Source: Sphingomonas spermidinifaciens
Lineage (GTDB): Bacteria; Pseudomonadota; Alphaproteobacteria; Sphingomonadales; Sphingomonadaceae
DNA: 64,000 bases
Reading direction: 5' to 3'
Assembly: GCF_002351485.1 (NCBI RefSeq)
Contig: NZ_NWMW01000002.1
Coordinates: forward strand, 992,001 to 1,056,000
Each line of letters opens with the position of its first letter. The first letter of the stretch is position 1. This document shows positions 46,069-55,032 of this stretch, piece by piece. The position numbers were made by a program, and so were the translations under genes. The notes under the pieces are model-generated. The model saw only the letters and a list, made by a program, of their open reading frames with translations. It was not told the DNA's origin and did not search any database.

Positions 46069-46889
46069 GGGTCGCGCTGCTCCAGATGAACGGCGGGATC
46101 GACCCCGCCGCCAATGCGCGCACCATCGTCGAGGCGGTGGCCGAGGCGAAGGCCGGCGGCGCGGCGATGCTGTTCACGCCCGAGATGTCGAACCTGATCG
46201 ACCGTGACCGCGAACGGGCGGCGGCGAGCATCGTCGCCGAGGCGGACGATCCCGTGCTGGTGCTAGTGCGCACAGCGGCGAGGGCGGAGGGCCTATGGGT
46301 CCATCTCGGCTCGCTCGCGGTACGGCGCGCCGATGGACGCTTCGCTAATCGCAGCTTCGTCATCGACGCGGGCGGCGAGGTGCGGGCGCGCTACGACAAA
46401 CTCCACCTGTTCGACGTCGATGTCGGCGGCGGCGATCGCTGGCGCGAGTCGGCGGTCTATGCGCCGGGCGAGGGGGCGGTGGTGGTCGGGACGCCGGTGG
46501 GGCCGCTCGGCCCGACCATCTGCTACGATCTGCGCTTCGCCGAGCTCTATCATGCGCTTGCAGTGGCCGGAGCGCATGTGCTGGCCGTGCCGGCGGCGTT
46601 CACCCGGCCGACCGGCGCGGCGCACTGGCACCTGCTCTTGCGCGCCCGCGCGGCCGAGACGGGGTGCTTCGTCATCGCCGCCGCGCAGACGGGCGAGCAT
46701 GAGGACGGCCGCGCGACCTATGGCCATTCGCTCGTCGTCGATCCCTGGGGCGAGGTGCTGCTCGACATGGGTGAGGCGCCGGGCCTCGGCTTCGCCGAGA
46801 TCGAGGCCGAGCGCGTGGCCGAGGTGCGTGCGCGCATTCCCGTGCTCGACCATGCCCGCGCGATCCCGCCGGTCGAGGTCGCGCAATGA
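46065..46889 (+). CDS. Carbon-nitrogen hydrolase (Nit/omega-amidase family)
   Basis: A 274-residue member of the nitrilase superfamily. The catalytic triad is E (FTPEMSN), K (YDKLHLFDVD) and C (ICYDLRFAEL), with the family pattern HALAVAGAHVLAVPAAFTRP after it. It is closest to the Nit1/Nit2 branch, which includes deaminated-glutathione amidase and omega-amidase, fitting the glutaredoxin next to it. The start is GTG at 46065, overlapping the grxC stop; the end overlaps the DUF1178 start, so all are translationally coupled. Confidence 0.9.
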   Translation: MRVALLQMNGGIDPAANARTIVEAVAEAKAGGAAMLFTPEMSNLIDRDRERAAASIVAEADDPVLVLVRTAARAEGLWVHLGSLAVRRADGRFANRSFVIDAGGEVRARYDKLHLFDVDVGGGDRWRESAVYAPGEGAVVVGTPVGPLGPTICYDLRFAELYHALAVAGAHVLAVPAAFTRPTGAAHWHLLLRARAAETGCFVIAAAQTGEHEDGRATYGHSLVVDPWGEVLLDMGEAPGLGFAEIEAERVAEVRARIPVLDHARAIPPVEVAQ

Positions 46890-47338
46890 TCGTCTTCGAC
46901 CTGCGCTGCGGGCACGGCCATGTGTTCGAGGCATGGTTCGGCAGCAGTGCCGCCTATGAGGAACAGCGCGCCGGCGGGCTGGTCGAGTGCCCGATGTGCG
47001 GCTCGGCCGAGATCGAGAAGGCCGTGATGGCCCCCAATGTGGGCGCCAAGGGAAACCAGCGCGCTGCCGTTCCTGCCAAGGGCGACGAAGCGCCGTCGCC
47101 CGAGGCCATCAAGGCCGCCCTCGCCGCCATGGCCGCGGCCCAGGCCAAGGCGCTTGAGAAGTCGCAATGGGTCGGCACCGCTTTCGCCGATCAGGCGCGC
47201 GCGATGCACGTCGGTGACGCCCCCGAGGCGCCGATCCACGGCCAGGCGAGCCTCGCCGAAGCGAAGGCGCTCGCCGAGGAAGGTGTGCCGATCGCGCCGC
47301 TCCTCTTCCCCGTGGTGCCGCCCGAGACGCGCAATTGA
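46886..47338 (+). CDS. DUF1178 family protein
   Basis: A 150-residue protein typical of alphaproteobacteria: it begins MIVFDLRCGHGHVFEAWFG with a zinc-ribbon-like cysteine set (LRCGHGH and ECPMCGS), then a linker of Ala/Lys and a conserved C-terminal part (FADQARAMHVGDAPEAPIHG, EEGVPIAPLLFPVVPPETRN). The function is unknown. It overlaps the nitrilase-like gene by 4 bp (ATGA) and closes the comF-grxC-nit-DUF1178 run, an order kept in many related genomes. Confidence 0.9.
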   Translation: MIVFDLRCGHGHVFEAWFGSSAAYEEQRAGGLVECPMCGSAEIEKAVMAPNVGAKGNQRAAVPAKGDEAPSPEAIKAALAAMAAAQAKALEKSQWVGTAFADQARAMHVGDAPEAPIHGQASLAEAKALAEEGVPIAPLLFPVVPPETRN

Positions 47339-47372
47339 TTCCACCGCGCCGCTGCCATAGGGCAGGGCCCGT

Positions 47373-47449
47373 GCCCCGATAGCTCAGCAGGACAGAGCAA
47401 CGGTTTCCTAAACCGCAGGTCGGGAGTTCGAGTCTCTCTCGGGGCACCA
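47373..47449 (+). tRNA. tRNA-Arg (anticodon CCT)
   Basis: 77 nt including encoded CCA. Acceptor GCCCCGA/TCGGGGC, D-arm AGCTCAGCAGGACAGAGC, anticodon loop TTCCTAA, T-arm GGGAGTTCGAGTCTCTC. CCT reads arginine AGG. tRNA-Arg genes are frequent integration targets, but no integrase or duplicated 3' end follows within view. Confidence 0.94.
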
Positions 47450-47520
47450 CTGTCTTTACAATGGAACGCCCAAGCGATTGATTCGCTTTGCCTTTCGCAA
47501 CCTTTTCTAGGAGACGGCGA

Positions 47521-48288
47521 ATGGCGTTGGCGGTCATCACGGGCGCATCAAGCGGGATCGGGCGCGAACTGGCGAAGATCGCCGCAAGCGAGGGATATGA
47601 ACTGATCCTCATAGCGGACGAGCCGCAGGTCGATGCGGCGGCCGGCGAACTGCGCGGCAGCGGCGCCCGCGTCGAGGCGGTCGAGGCGGACCTTGCGACC
47701 TTCGAGGGCAATGACCGGCTGCTGGAAGCGGTCGGCGTGCGGCCGATCGACATCCTCGTCGCCAATGCGGGACGTGGGCTGGGCCACGCCTTTGTCGAGC
47801 AGTCGCCCGAGGACTGGCGGCGAGTGATCGACACCAACGTCACTGGCACCACCTATCTCCTCCAGAAGGTCGCGCAGGCGATGGCGGCGCGCGGCGAGGG
47901 ACGCATCCTCATCACCGGGTCGATCGCGGGGCTGATCCCCGGCAGCTATCAGGCGGTCTATAACGGGACCAAGGCGTATCTCGACAGCTTCGCCTATGCG
48001 CTGCGCGAGGAACTGAGCGAGACGGGCGTCACCGTGACGGTTCTGATGCCGGGGCCGACCGACACGCGCTTCTTCGAGCGGGCTAACATGCTCGACACCC
48101 CCGTCGGTCGGGACGACGGCAAGGAAGACCCCGCTGTCACCGCGCGCAACGGGTGGAAGGCGATGATGGACGGGTCGGCGCACATCGTCTCTGGCGCGAA
48201 GAACAAAGTCGAGGCGGCGCTTTCGCACGTCATCCCCGACAGCGTGCTCGCGCGGCGCCACACCGCGATGGCCAAGCCCGAGGACTGA
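47521..48288 (+). CDS. Short-chain dehydrogenase/reductase
   Basis: A 255-residue classical SDR with the cofactor loop TGASSGIG, the NANAG-like ANAGRGLGH motif, catalytic Ser in LITGSIAGLIPG and YNGTKAYLDSF (Tyr/Lys). AGGAG about 9 nt upstream and the loss of coding signal before it support the ATG at 47521. The substrate cannot be told; the C-terminus (SGAKNKVEAALSHVIPD) is close to uncharacterised YqjQ/DltE-like reductases. It stands alone after tRNA-Arg. Confidence 0.87.
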   Translation: MALAVITGASSGIGRELAKIAASEGYELILIADEPQVDAAAGELRGSGARVEAVEADLATFEGNDRLLEAVGVRPIDILVANAGRGLGHAFVEQSPEDWRRVIDTNVTGTTYLLQKVAQAMAARGEGRILITGSIAGLIPGSYQAVYNGTKAYLDSFAYALREELSETGVTVTVLMPGPTDTRFFERANMLDTPVGRDDGKEDPAVTARNGWKAMMDGSAHIVSGAKNKVEAALSHVIPDSVLARRHTAMAKPED

Positions 48289-48322
48289 GCACCCTCTTGC
48301 CGCCGGGCGGCGGCGCGGCCAC

Positions 48323-49189
48323 ATGGGTCGGATGGAAACGCATCCGGTCGGCGTCGCCGTGCCGCTCGGCCCGCTGGTGACGCGGGTGCTGGCGGGCAAT
48401 GCCTCGCCCTATACGCACACGGGGACGCAGACGCATCTGGTCGGGCAAAGCGCGCTGGCGGTGATCGATCCGGGGCCGGACGACGCGGCGCATCTGGAAG
48501 CGCTGCATCGGGCGATTGCCGGCCGGCCGGTGGCGGCGATCCTCGTCACCCACACGCACCGCGACCACAGCCCACTCGCCGCGCGGCTGCGCCAGGCAAC
48601 GGGCGCGCCGGTGATCGGCTGCGCGCCGCTGACGATGGCCGACGAGGGGCCGCGCGCCGATGCCGCGTTCGATATCGATTACGCCCCCGATCGCGTGCTC
48701 GCCGATGGCGAGCGGATCGCCGGCGACGGCTGGACGATCGAGGCGGTGGCGACGCCCGGCCATACTTCCAACCACCTCGCCTTCGCCCTGCCCGAGGCGA
48801 ATGCGCTGTTCAGCGGCGACCATGTGATGGGCTGGTCGACGAGTATCGTGTCGCCGCCCGACGGCGACATGGGCGACTATATGGCAAGCCTCGAGAAGCT
48901 GCTGGGACGCGAAGAGGCCGTCTATTACCCGGCGCATGGCGAAGTGGTGGACAATCCGCAGCGGCTGGTGCGCGGAATGCTCGGCCACAGGAAGCAGCGC
49001 GAGGGGCAGATCGTCCGGCTGCTCGGGCGGGGCACGCATGCGGTCGAGGGGATGGTGGAGGCGATGTATGTCGGCCTCGACGCGCGGCTGAAGCCGGCGG
49101 CGGCACGGTCGGTGCTGGCGCATCTGATCGACCTCCAGAAGCGCGGCCTTGCGATCGCGGGGGAGGGGGGCGCGTGGCACGCCGCGTGA
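48323..49189 (+). CDS. Metallo-beta-lactamase-fold hydrolase (LACTB2/glyoxalase II-like)
   Basis: A 288-residue MBL-fold hydrolase. The dinuclear metal site is given by VTHTHRDHSPL (HxHxDH), TPGHTSNH, SGDHVMGW and PAHGEVV. The C-terminal helical region (MLGHRKQREGQIVRLLGRG, RSVLAHLIDLQKRG) matches the LACTB2/winged-helix extension of RNase-like or thioesterase-like members. Reaction and substrate are uncertain. ATG 48323 or 48332. It overlaps the DUF4230 gene by 16 bp, implying coupling. Confidence 0.88.
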   Translation: MGRMETHPVGVAVPLGPLVTRVLAGNASPYTHTGTQTHLVGQSALAVIDPGPDDAAHLEALHRAIAGRPVAAILVTHTHRDHSPLAARLRQATGAPVIGCAPLTMADEGPRADAAFDIDYAPDRVLADGERIAGDGWTIEAVATPGHTSNHLAFALPEANALFSGDHVMGWSTSIVSPPDGDMGDYMASLEKLLGREEAVYYPAHGEVVDNPQRLVRGMLGHRKQREGQIVRLLGRGTHAVEGMVEAMYVGLDARLKPAAARSVLAHLIDLQKRGLAIAGEGGAWHAA

Positions 49190-49896
49190 GGCGGAACGAG
49201 CCGTGGCGGCTGATCGTCGCCGGGGCACTGCTGCTCGCGGTGGTCGGCGGCCTGCTGCTCGCGTGGAGCGACTATCGCGACCGCCATGTCGTCACCAAGC
49301 CGGCGGATGCGCCCGAGGGACCTGCCGTCACGCAGATCGTCACCGCACGGATCGCGGGGATGAGCCAGCTGCGCGTCGCGCGCCTGTCGGGCATCGTGCA
49401 GGCCGCGGCGAACGACACGCGCTGGGGCGGCTTCCTGAAGTCGGGGCGCGTCGCCAAGATGCCGTATTCGGTCGATTACACCGTCGACCTGTCGGGCCTG
49501 TCGCCGCGCGACATGGCTTGGGACCCCGACACCCGAACGCTGATCGTCGACGCGCCCGATGTCGCCGCCGACGCACCCAATATCGACGAGGGCGAGGGTG
49601 TCGTCGTCGAGCGCAGCGGCCTGCTGGTCACGCGCGAGGCGGGCGAGGCGCTGGGCACGCGCGTGTCGCGCGCCGCCCGCCGTGCCGCGACGCGCGAGGC
49701 CACGAGTCCCGAGCGACTGGCGCAGGCGCGCGAGCTTGCCCGCGGGGCGATCGCGCGCACGCTCGCCGCCCCGCTCGAGGCGGCGGGGCAGACGGGCGCT
49801 CGCGTCATCGTCACCTTTCCCGCCGAGCGCGGGCGCAGCCGCGAGCGCTGGGACCAGTCGCGCACCCCCGCACAGGTGCTGGAGAACGCACGGTAG
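49174..49896 (+). CDS. DUF4230 membrane-anchored protein
   Basis: A 240-residue protein with an N-terminal membrane anchor (~12-31, LIVAGALLLAVVGGLLLAW) and a periplasmic DUF4230 domain (RLSGIVQAAANDTRWGGFLK, MPYSVDYTVDLSGLSPRDM, RTLIVDAPDV). A helical C-terminal part carries many Arg/Ala. The function is unknown. The start is GTG at 49174 with a strong GGGGGAGGGGGG run before it, inside the end of the MBL gene. Both genes are probably one operon. Confidence 0.85.
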   Translation: MARRVRRNEPWRLIVAGALLLAVVGGLLLAWSDYRDRHVVTKPADAPEGPAVTQIVTARIAGMSQLRVARLSGIVQAAANDTRWGGFLKSGRVAKMPYSVDYTVDLSGLSPRDMAWDPDTRTLIVDAPDVAADAPNIDEGEGVVVERSGLLVTREAGEALGTRVSRAARRAATREATSPERLAQARELARGAIARTLAAPLEAAGQTGARVIVTFPAERGRSRERWDQSRTPAQVLENAR

Positions 49897-49928
49897 GCTC
49901 CGGCCATTTGGCATGCCGAAGCCGGGAT

Positions 49929-49948
49929 AACGTCCGCGGTGACGTTTT
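49929..49948 (+). terminator. Weak terminator-like hairpin
   Basis: AACGTC-CGCGGT-GACGTT followed by TT, 33 nt after the DUF4230 stop. The rest of this ~260-bp gap is moderately AT-rich and probably contains the promoter of the next gene, but no clear -35/-10 pair stands out. Confidence 0.45.
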
Positions 49949-50155
49949 AGGGTCGGCGGTCGGGGCACGATCGGCGCCGACGCCTTCAGGACAAGCCAGA
50001 AAGCCATCAGAGCGGATATAATGCTAGTCACTCCGGATTTGCGCCCGGGCGCCGATTCTTCTGTTAAGTCTGACAGTTTCCAAGCAGAACTTCTTGTCGT
50101 CATGGCTTCATCGTTGTGATACTATCCGGCCGCAGCGGGGCGCGGGGGCGGCACC

Positions 50156-50938
50156 ATGGCGACGATATTGGGCATTGGCGGTACGGCGTCGATCGGTCGT
50201 GACGATCGTTTCTTTGCCGTAAGTTCGCTGGTCATGGCCTCGGTGGTCGTGGCGGGCTTCGGTACGCAGTTTGCGATGGGGCGGTCGAGCTTCGCCGCGC
50301 CGCCCATCGTCCATCTTCATGCCGTGGTGTTCATGGGCTGGGTCGCGATCTATGTGACGCAGAACTGGTTGGCGGCGGCCGGGCGCCTCGACCTGCATCG
50401 CCGGCTGGGCTGGATCGCTGCGGTCTGGGCCGCTGCGATGGTAGTGCTTGGTACTCTCTTGACGGTGATGATGGTGCGGCGCGGGGCCGTGCCCTTTTTC
50501 TTTCAGCCGGTCTAATTCCTCGTGATGAATCCACTCGGCGTGCTGACCTTTGCCGGTCTGACCGCCGCAGGGATTGCGGCGCGGCGGCGCACGGCATGGC
50601 ACCGGCGGCTGCATTATTGCGCGATGGCTGTGCTGATCGGACCCGCATTCGGCCGGCTGCTGCCGATGCCGCTGCTGATCCCTTATGCTGGCGAAGTCGT
50701 CTTCGCGGCGCTGATGCTGTTCCCGCTCGCAGGGTGCATTGCCGACCTGCGGCGCGCGGGCCGGGTCCACCCCGCCTTCGTCGCGGCGATCGGCGTGATG
50801 CTGACGATGCAGGTGGCGATCAACCTCGTGACCTTCAGCCCCGCAGGCGCTGCGATCTACCGCGCTGTCACCGCTGGAAGTCCTGGCGGGACGGTGGATC
50901 CCTATGCCTTCGCGCCGTCGCCCCCGCCGGTCCCTTGA
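50156..50938 (+). pseudogene. Polytopic membrane protein interrupted by one in-frame ochre codon
   Basis: Two frames in the same register are separated only by TAA at 50513-50515: 119 residues, then 138 more from TTCCTCGTGATG. Together they make one ~259-residue membrane protein with several spans (FFAVSSLVMASVVVAGFGTQ, VVFMGWVAIYVTQNWL, WIAAVWAAAMVVLGTLLTVM, VLTFAGLTAAGIAA, VVFAALMLFPLAGC, FVAAIGVMLTMQVAINLVTF). The codon context FFFQPV-stop-FLVMNPLGVL suggests a CAA (Gln) to TAA change. It is recently inactivated, a sequencing error, or translated by readthrough. The family is not named; such proteins are common in sphingomonads. Confidence 0.75.
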
Positions 50939-50997
50939 TTACCGGGCGCGAGGGGGCCATGTGACCCGCGGTTTTCCAGCGGGGATCAGATCGAAAC

Positions 50998-52008
50998 ATG
51001 GACGCACGCAACGGCATCGGCGGATCGCTTCAAGGCGTCGACCTCCTCGCCGAGATCGACCGGCTGAAGCGCGAGCGCAACGCCGTCATCCTCGCGCATT
51101 ATTACCAGAAGCCCGAAATCCAGGACCTCGCCGATTTCGTCGGCGACAGCCTTGAGCTGAGCCGCAAGGCGGCGGAGACCGACGCCGACGTCATCGCGTT
51201 CTGCGGCGTCCGCTTCATGGCGGAGACGGCAAAGATCCTGAGCCCGCAGAAGACGGTGATCCTGCCCGACATGGATGCCGGTTGCAGCCTGGAGGACAGC
51301 TGCCCGCCCGACCAGTTCGCCGCTTTCCGGGCCCAGCATCCCGACCATATCGCGCTCACCTACATCAACAGCTCGATGGAGGTGAAGGCGCTCAGCGACA
51401 TCATCGTCACCTCGTCGTCGGCCGAGAAGATCATCGCGCAGATCCCGGAGAGCCAGAAGATCATCTTCGGCCCCGACAAGCATCTGGGCGGCTATCTCTC
51501 TCGCAAGTTCAGGCGTGACATGCTGCTGTGGCCGGGCGTCTGCATCGTGCATGAGGCGTTCAGCGAGACCGAGCTCCTGAAATTGAAGGCCGAGTATCCA
51601 GAAGCCCCGGTCGCCGCGCACCCCGAATGCCCGGCGCACATCGTCGATCATGCGGACTATGTCGGCTCGACCAGCGGCATCCTCGACTATGCCAAGACGA
51701 TGCCCGGCGACACGCTGATCGTCGCGACCGAGCCGCACATCATCCACCAGATGCAGAAGGCGGTGCCGCACAAGCTGTTCATCGGCGCGCCGGGCGCCGA
51801 CGGGAACTGCAACTGCAATATCTGCCCCTACATGGCGATGAACACGCTCGAGAAGCTCTACGTCGCCTTGCGCGACCTCAGCCCGCGGATCGAGGTGGAC
51901 GAGGAACTGCGGCTCAAGGCCAAGGCAAGCCTCGACCGAATGCTGGAAATGGCGTCGGCGAGCGTTGGGCAGGGCGATCTGGGACCCGTGAAGGTCACGG
52001 GCGACTGA
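50998..52008 (+). CDS. nadA: Quinolinate synthase A
   Basis: A 336-residue [4Fe-4S] enzyme that condenses iminoaspartate with dihydroxyacetone phosphate to quinolinate in de novo NAD synthesis. The three cluster cysteines lie in IAFCGVRFMAETAKIL, HPECPAHI and GNCNCNICPYMAMN. Other signatures are ILAHYYQKPEIQDLADF, DMDAGCSLEDSCPPD, TYINSSMEVKALSD and FGPDKHLGGYLSRK. Partner genes nadB and nadC are not within the window. It lies 60 bp after the interrupted membrane gene and ends at a pair of REP-like palindromes. Confidence 0.96.
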   Translation: MDARNGIGGSLQGVDLLAEIDRLKRERNAVILAHYYQKPEIQDLADFVGDSLELSRKAAETDADVIAFCGVRFMAETAKILSPQKTVILPDMDAGCSLEDSCPPDQFAAFRAQHPDHIALTYINSSMEVKALSDIIVTSSSAEKIIAQIPESQKIIFGPDKHLGGYLSRKFRRDMLLWPGVCIVHEAFSETELLKLKAEYPEAPVAAHPECPAHIVDHADYVGSTSGILDYAKTMPGDTLIVATEPHIIHQMQKAVPHKLFIGAPGADGNCNCNICPYMAMNTLEKLYVALRDLSPRIEVDEELRLKAKASLDRMLEMASASVGQGDLGPVKVTGD

Positions 52009-52033
52009 TTGCGCTCGTATCCCGGCAGGGGCC

Positions 52034-52103
52034 GGGTCCAGTCATGGAACGTCGCGACAGAAGCGGAAGGCAAGCCCAACTGGACCCCGGTCTTCGCCGG
52101 GGT
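52034..52103. repeat. Inverted pair of REP-like palindromes between nadA and the histidine kinase
   Basis: GGGTCCAG (52034-52041) pairs with CTGGACCC (52080-52087) across a 38-nt loop. Overlapping it is a 7-bp hairpin ACCCCGG-TCTTCG-CCGGGGT (52084-52103). The core matches a TGGACCCCGG...CCGGGGTACGG element I recall as dispersed in sphingomonads. It separates convergent genes and may act in termination. Confidence 0.7.
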
Positions 52104-52114
52104 ACGGCACTGGC

Positions 52115-53746
52115 TTAATCCCCCACTCGCACCAACTGCCTGATCCGCGACGCCAGCGCGTCGATCGCGAAGGGCTTGGTCAGTACCTGCATACCGGGTT
52201 CGAGCTGGCCATTGTTGAGCAGCGCGTTCTCGGCAAAGCCGGTGATGAAGAGGACGTGGAGGCCGGGCCGGCGCGCTCGCGCCGCGTCGGCGAGCTGGCG
52301 GCCATTCATGCCCCCGGGCAACCCGACATCGGTGACGAGCAGGTCGATCCGCGCCCCCGATTCGAGGATGCGCAGCCCGCTCGCGCCGTCCGCCGCCTCG
52401 ATCGCGGCATAGCCCAGCTCGTGAAGCACATCGACGATCAGCAGCCGTACCGAGGGCTCGTCGTCGACCACCAGCACCGTCTCGCCCGCACCCGGCGGCG
52501 CCGTGATGGCGGGCTCGATCGTCGGCAGTTCGGGCTCGTCGTCGCCCAGGTGGCGGGGCAGGTAGATGCACACCATCGTGCCCTCGCCCGGCTCCGAATA
52601 GATGCGTACCTGTCCGCCCGATTGCTTGGCGAAGCCGTAGATCATCGACAGGCCGAGGCCCGTCCCCTCGCCGATCGGCTTGGTGGTGAAGAAGGGGTCG
52701 AAGGCGCGCGCGCGCACCTCAGGCGTCATGCCGGTGCCGGTGTCGCTGACGCAAAGCGACAGATACTGTCCCTCGGGCATGTCGAGCTGGCGGCTGCCCG
52801 CAGCGTCGATCCAGCGGTTGCAAGTCTCGATGGTGATGCGCCCGCCCTCGGGCATCGCGTCACGCGCATTGATGCACAGGTTGAGAAGGGCGTTCTCGAG
52901 CTGAGAGGCATCGACCATTGCGGTCCATAGCCCCGTCGCTGCGACATTCTCGATTGCCACCGATGGGCCGACGGTGCGCTGGATCAGCTCGATCATACCC
53001 GCCACCAGCCGGTTGACGTTGACCGGCCGCGGCAACAGCGTCTGGCGGCGCGCAAAGGCGAGCAGGCGGTGGGTAAGCGCAGCGGCGCGCCGCGTCGCGC
53101 CTTGCGCGGTGAGCAGATACTTCTCGACCTCGGCAACGCGGCCCTGGCTGATCCGCATCTGAGCAAGCTCGAGCGAGCCCGAAATGCCGGCCAGCAGGTT
53201 GTTGAAATCATGGGCAAGGCCGCCCGTCAGCTGGCCCACCGCTTCCATCTTCTGGCTCTGGCGCAGCGCCTCTTCGATCGTGGCGCGTTCCTCGACTGCG
53301 GCTGCGACCCGCGCCTCGAGCGTCTCGTTCAGGCGGCGAAGCTCGGCCTCGGCGCGGGCACGGTCGCTGACGTCCTTGAACAGCACCGCCACCTGACGAA
53401 GCGTCGCGGGCTCGAGGCGGAAGGACGAGACCTCGAGGAAGCGACCCGTTGCGACCAGCTCGCGCTGGAAACGGATCGGCTGACCGGTGCTGAGCACGGT
53501 GCCGTACAGCTCGACCCACCCATCGGCCTCATCGGGCACCATCTCGCGCAGCTTCTGGCCGACGACGTTCGGGATGCCGGCGTTGCGCTCATAGGCAGGG
53601 TTGGCGAGGACATGGACATAGTCGCTGTTGGGTCCGTGCGGCCCGTCGAAAAATTCGATGACGCAGAAGCCCTCGTCCATCGTCTCGAACAGCGCACGGT
53701 ACCGCTCGAGCTCGGCGGTCGGCTGCGGTTGCGGCTGGGGGTTCAT
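52115..53746 (-). CDS. Hybrid sensor histidine kinase/response regulator
   Basis: A 543-residue cytoplasmic protein. A PAS sensor (~10-140: [31 protein letters not shown]) is followed by a coiled coil and a HisKA domain with the phospho-acceptor in [20 protein letters not shown]. The HATPase_c domain has [14 protein letters not shown] (N box), [14 protein letters not shown] and [14 protein letters not shown]. The C-terminal receiver (~425-543) has the acidic VVDDE pair, phospho-acceptor in [11 protein letters not shown] and the conserved Lys in VLTKPF. It resembles blue-light- or redox-independent PAS hybrids of alphaproteobacteria; the signal is unknown and no partner regulator is adjacent. 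Confidence 0.92.
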   Translation of the reverse strand: MNPQPQPQPTAELERYRALFETMDEGFCVIEFFDGPHGPNSDYVHVLANPAYERNAGIPNVVGQKLREMVPDEADGWVELYGTVLSTGQPIRFQRELVATGRFLEVSSFRLEPATLRQVAVLFKDVSDRARAEAELRRLNETLEARVAAAVEERATIEEALRQSQKMEAVGQLTGGLAHDFNNLLAGISGSLELAQMRISQGRVAEVEKYLLTAQGATRRAAALTHRLLAFARRQTLLPRPVNVNRLVAGMIELIQRTVGPSVAIENVAATGLWTAMVDASQLENALLNLCINARDAMPEGGRITIETCNRWIDAAGSRQLDMPEGQYLSLCVSDTGTGMTPEVRARAFDPFFTTKPIGEGTGLGLSMIYGFAKQSGGQVRIYSEPGEGTMVCIYLPRHLGDDEPELPTIEPAITAPPGAGETVLVVDDEPSVRLLIVDVLHELGYAAIEAADGASGLRILESGARIDLLVTDVGLPGGMNGRQLADAARARRPGLHVLFITGFAENALLNNGQLEPGMQVLTKPFAIDALASRIRQLVRVGD

Positions 53747-53818
53747 ACGCGCGGTTCCTGATGCGGCATTGCCGAACTCTTATCCTGCATCAATCCTACG
53801 CGGTGGCGACGCGAAAGG

Positions 53819-53837
53819 TTTCGCCTTCGCGGCGAAA
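53819..53837. terminator. Terminator-like hairpin between the histidine kinase and mscS
   Basis: TTTCGCC/GGCGAAA 7-bp stem with a TTCGC loop, just past the mscS stop on the minus strand. Confidence 0.5.
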
Positions 53838-53840
53838 TAG

Positions 53841-55019
53841 TTAGACATGGTCGACATCGCGCACCGGCTGCACCTCGGCATAGGGCATGACGAGGCGGCC
53901 GTCGGGCGCGGCGGTGAAGGTCGTCTGCGTCGGATAGGCGATTTCGATTCCCTCGGCATTGAAGCGGCGCAGGATCGCGATGCCGATCGCGGTGCGCGCA
54001 TCGTAGAAGGCGACGTAATCGGGACCGGGCGAATCGAACTCGACCTCGAAGTCGAGGCTCGACGCGCCGAAATTGACGAATCCGGCGCGCACGAACAGGC
54101 GGTCGTGCGCCTCGACGATCTCCTTTAGAATGTCGGGGATGCGGGCGCAGGTCTCGGGTGCGGTCTGATAGGTCACGCCGATCGCGAACTTGGCGCGGCG
54201 ATGGACACGCTGTGTGTTGTTCTGGATTTCCTTGTCGAGCAGGTTCTTGTTCGAGATGATCCGTTCTTCCCCCTGAAAGCTGCGGATTCGCGTCGATTTA
54301 AGGCCGATCGCCTCGATATTCCCCTGCGTCTGGTCATAGGTGATGCTGTCGCCCTTGCGAAACGGCTTGTCGAAGATGATCGACAGCGCGGCGAACAGAT
54401 CGGCAAAAATGCCCTGCGCGGCGAGACCGATGGCGATGCCCCCGACGCCGAGACCGGCGACAAGGCCGGTCACGTTGACGCCCAGATTGTCGAGCACGAC
54501 GATCAGCGCGATCGCGAAAACGGCAAAGGTGACGAGCAGGCGGATAAGGCCCAATGCGGTGCCCAGCGCCTCGCTGCCGCGATGATCGGTCTGTGTCCGC
54601 GCCTCGACCAGCCCCAGGATCACCTCGCGAACCCAGACCGCCGCCTGGAACACCGCGGCGACGGTGAAGAGGAAGTTGATCGCGGTGACCACCCCGGTGG
54701 GGGCATCGGCGACGCCGACCACCAGCTTGGCGGCGATCATCGTCATGAAAAAACGATTGGTGCGTGCGATCGCCCGGCCGAAGATGCCCGCCCAGCCGGT
54801 GACGACGGGCTGGCGCTCGCAATAGCGCTTGCCCCAGCGCTTCACCCAATCGAGCGCGAGCACGATCAGCGCGGCGAAGCCGATCGCGATGCCGATCTGG
54901 ATCCAGTGGTCGCCGATCCAGGCGACGCCGTCGCGGACGAGCAGATTGACCTGGCGCTGGGCGCCCTCCGGATCGAAGTCGAGGATCGCGGCGCTGTTGG
55001 CCGCGGTGCTGTTGCTCAT
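53841..55019 (-). CDS. mscS: Small-conductance mechanosensitive ion channel, MscS family
   Basis: A 392-residue channel with about four N-terminal membrane helices (IQIGIAIGFAALIVLALDW, FLFTVAAVFQAAVWV, LLVTFAVFAIALIVV) and the pore-lining TM3 (GVNVTGLVAGLGVGGIAIGL followed by AAQGIFADLFAALSII). The cytoplasmic beta/alpha cage (GDSITYDQTQGNIEAIGLKS, ISNKNLLDKEIQNNT) and a long C-terminus complete it. It protects the cell by opening under membrane tension during osmotic downshock. It lies 13 bp after the topoisomerase IB gene on the same strand, so they may be cotranscribed. Confidence 0.93.
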   Translation of the reverse strand: MSNSTAANSAAILDFDPEGAQRQVNLLVRDGVAWIGDHWIQIGIAIGFAALIVLALDWVKRWGKRYCERQPVVTGWAGIFGRAIARTNRFFMTMIAAKLVVGVADAPTGVVTAINFLFTVAAVFQAAVWVREVILGLVEARTQTDHRGSEALGTALGLIRLLVTFAVFAIALIVVLDNLGVNVTGLVAGLGVGGIAIGLAAQGIFADLFAALSIIFDKPFRKGDSITYDQTQGNIEAIGLKSTRIRSFQGEERIISNKNLLDKEIQNNTQRVHRRAKFAIGVTYQTAPETCARIPDILKEIVEAHDRLFVRAGFVNFGASSLDFEVEFDSPGPDYVAFYDARTAIGIAILRRFNAEGIEIAYPTQTTFTAAPDGRLVMPYAEVQPVRDVDHV

Positions 55020-55032
55020 GCCGGCTCCGTCG

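Noticed and set aside
47373..47520. Integration site at tRNA-Arg
   Set aside because: No duplicated tRNA 3' end, integrase or change in composition follows the tRNA.
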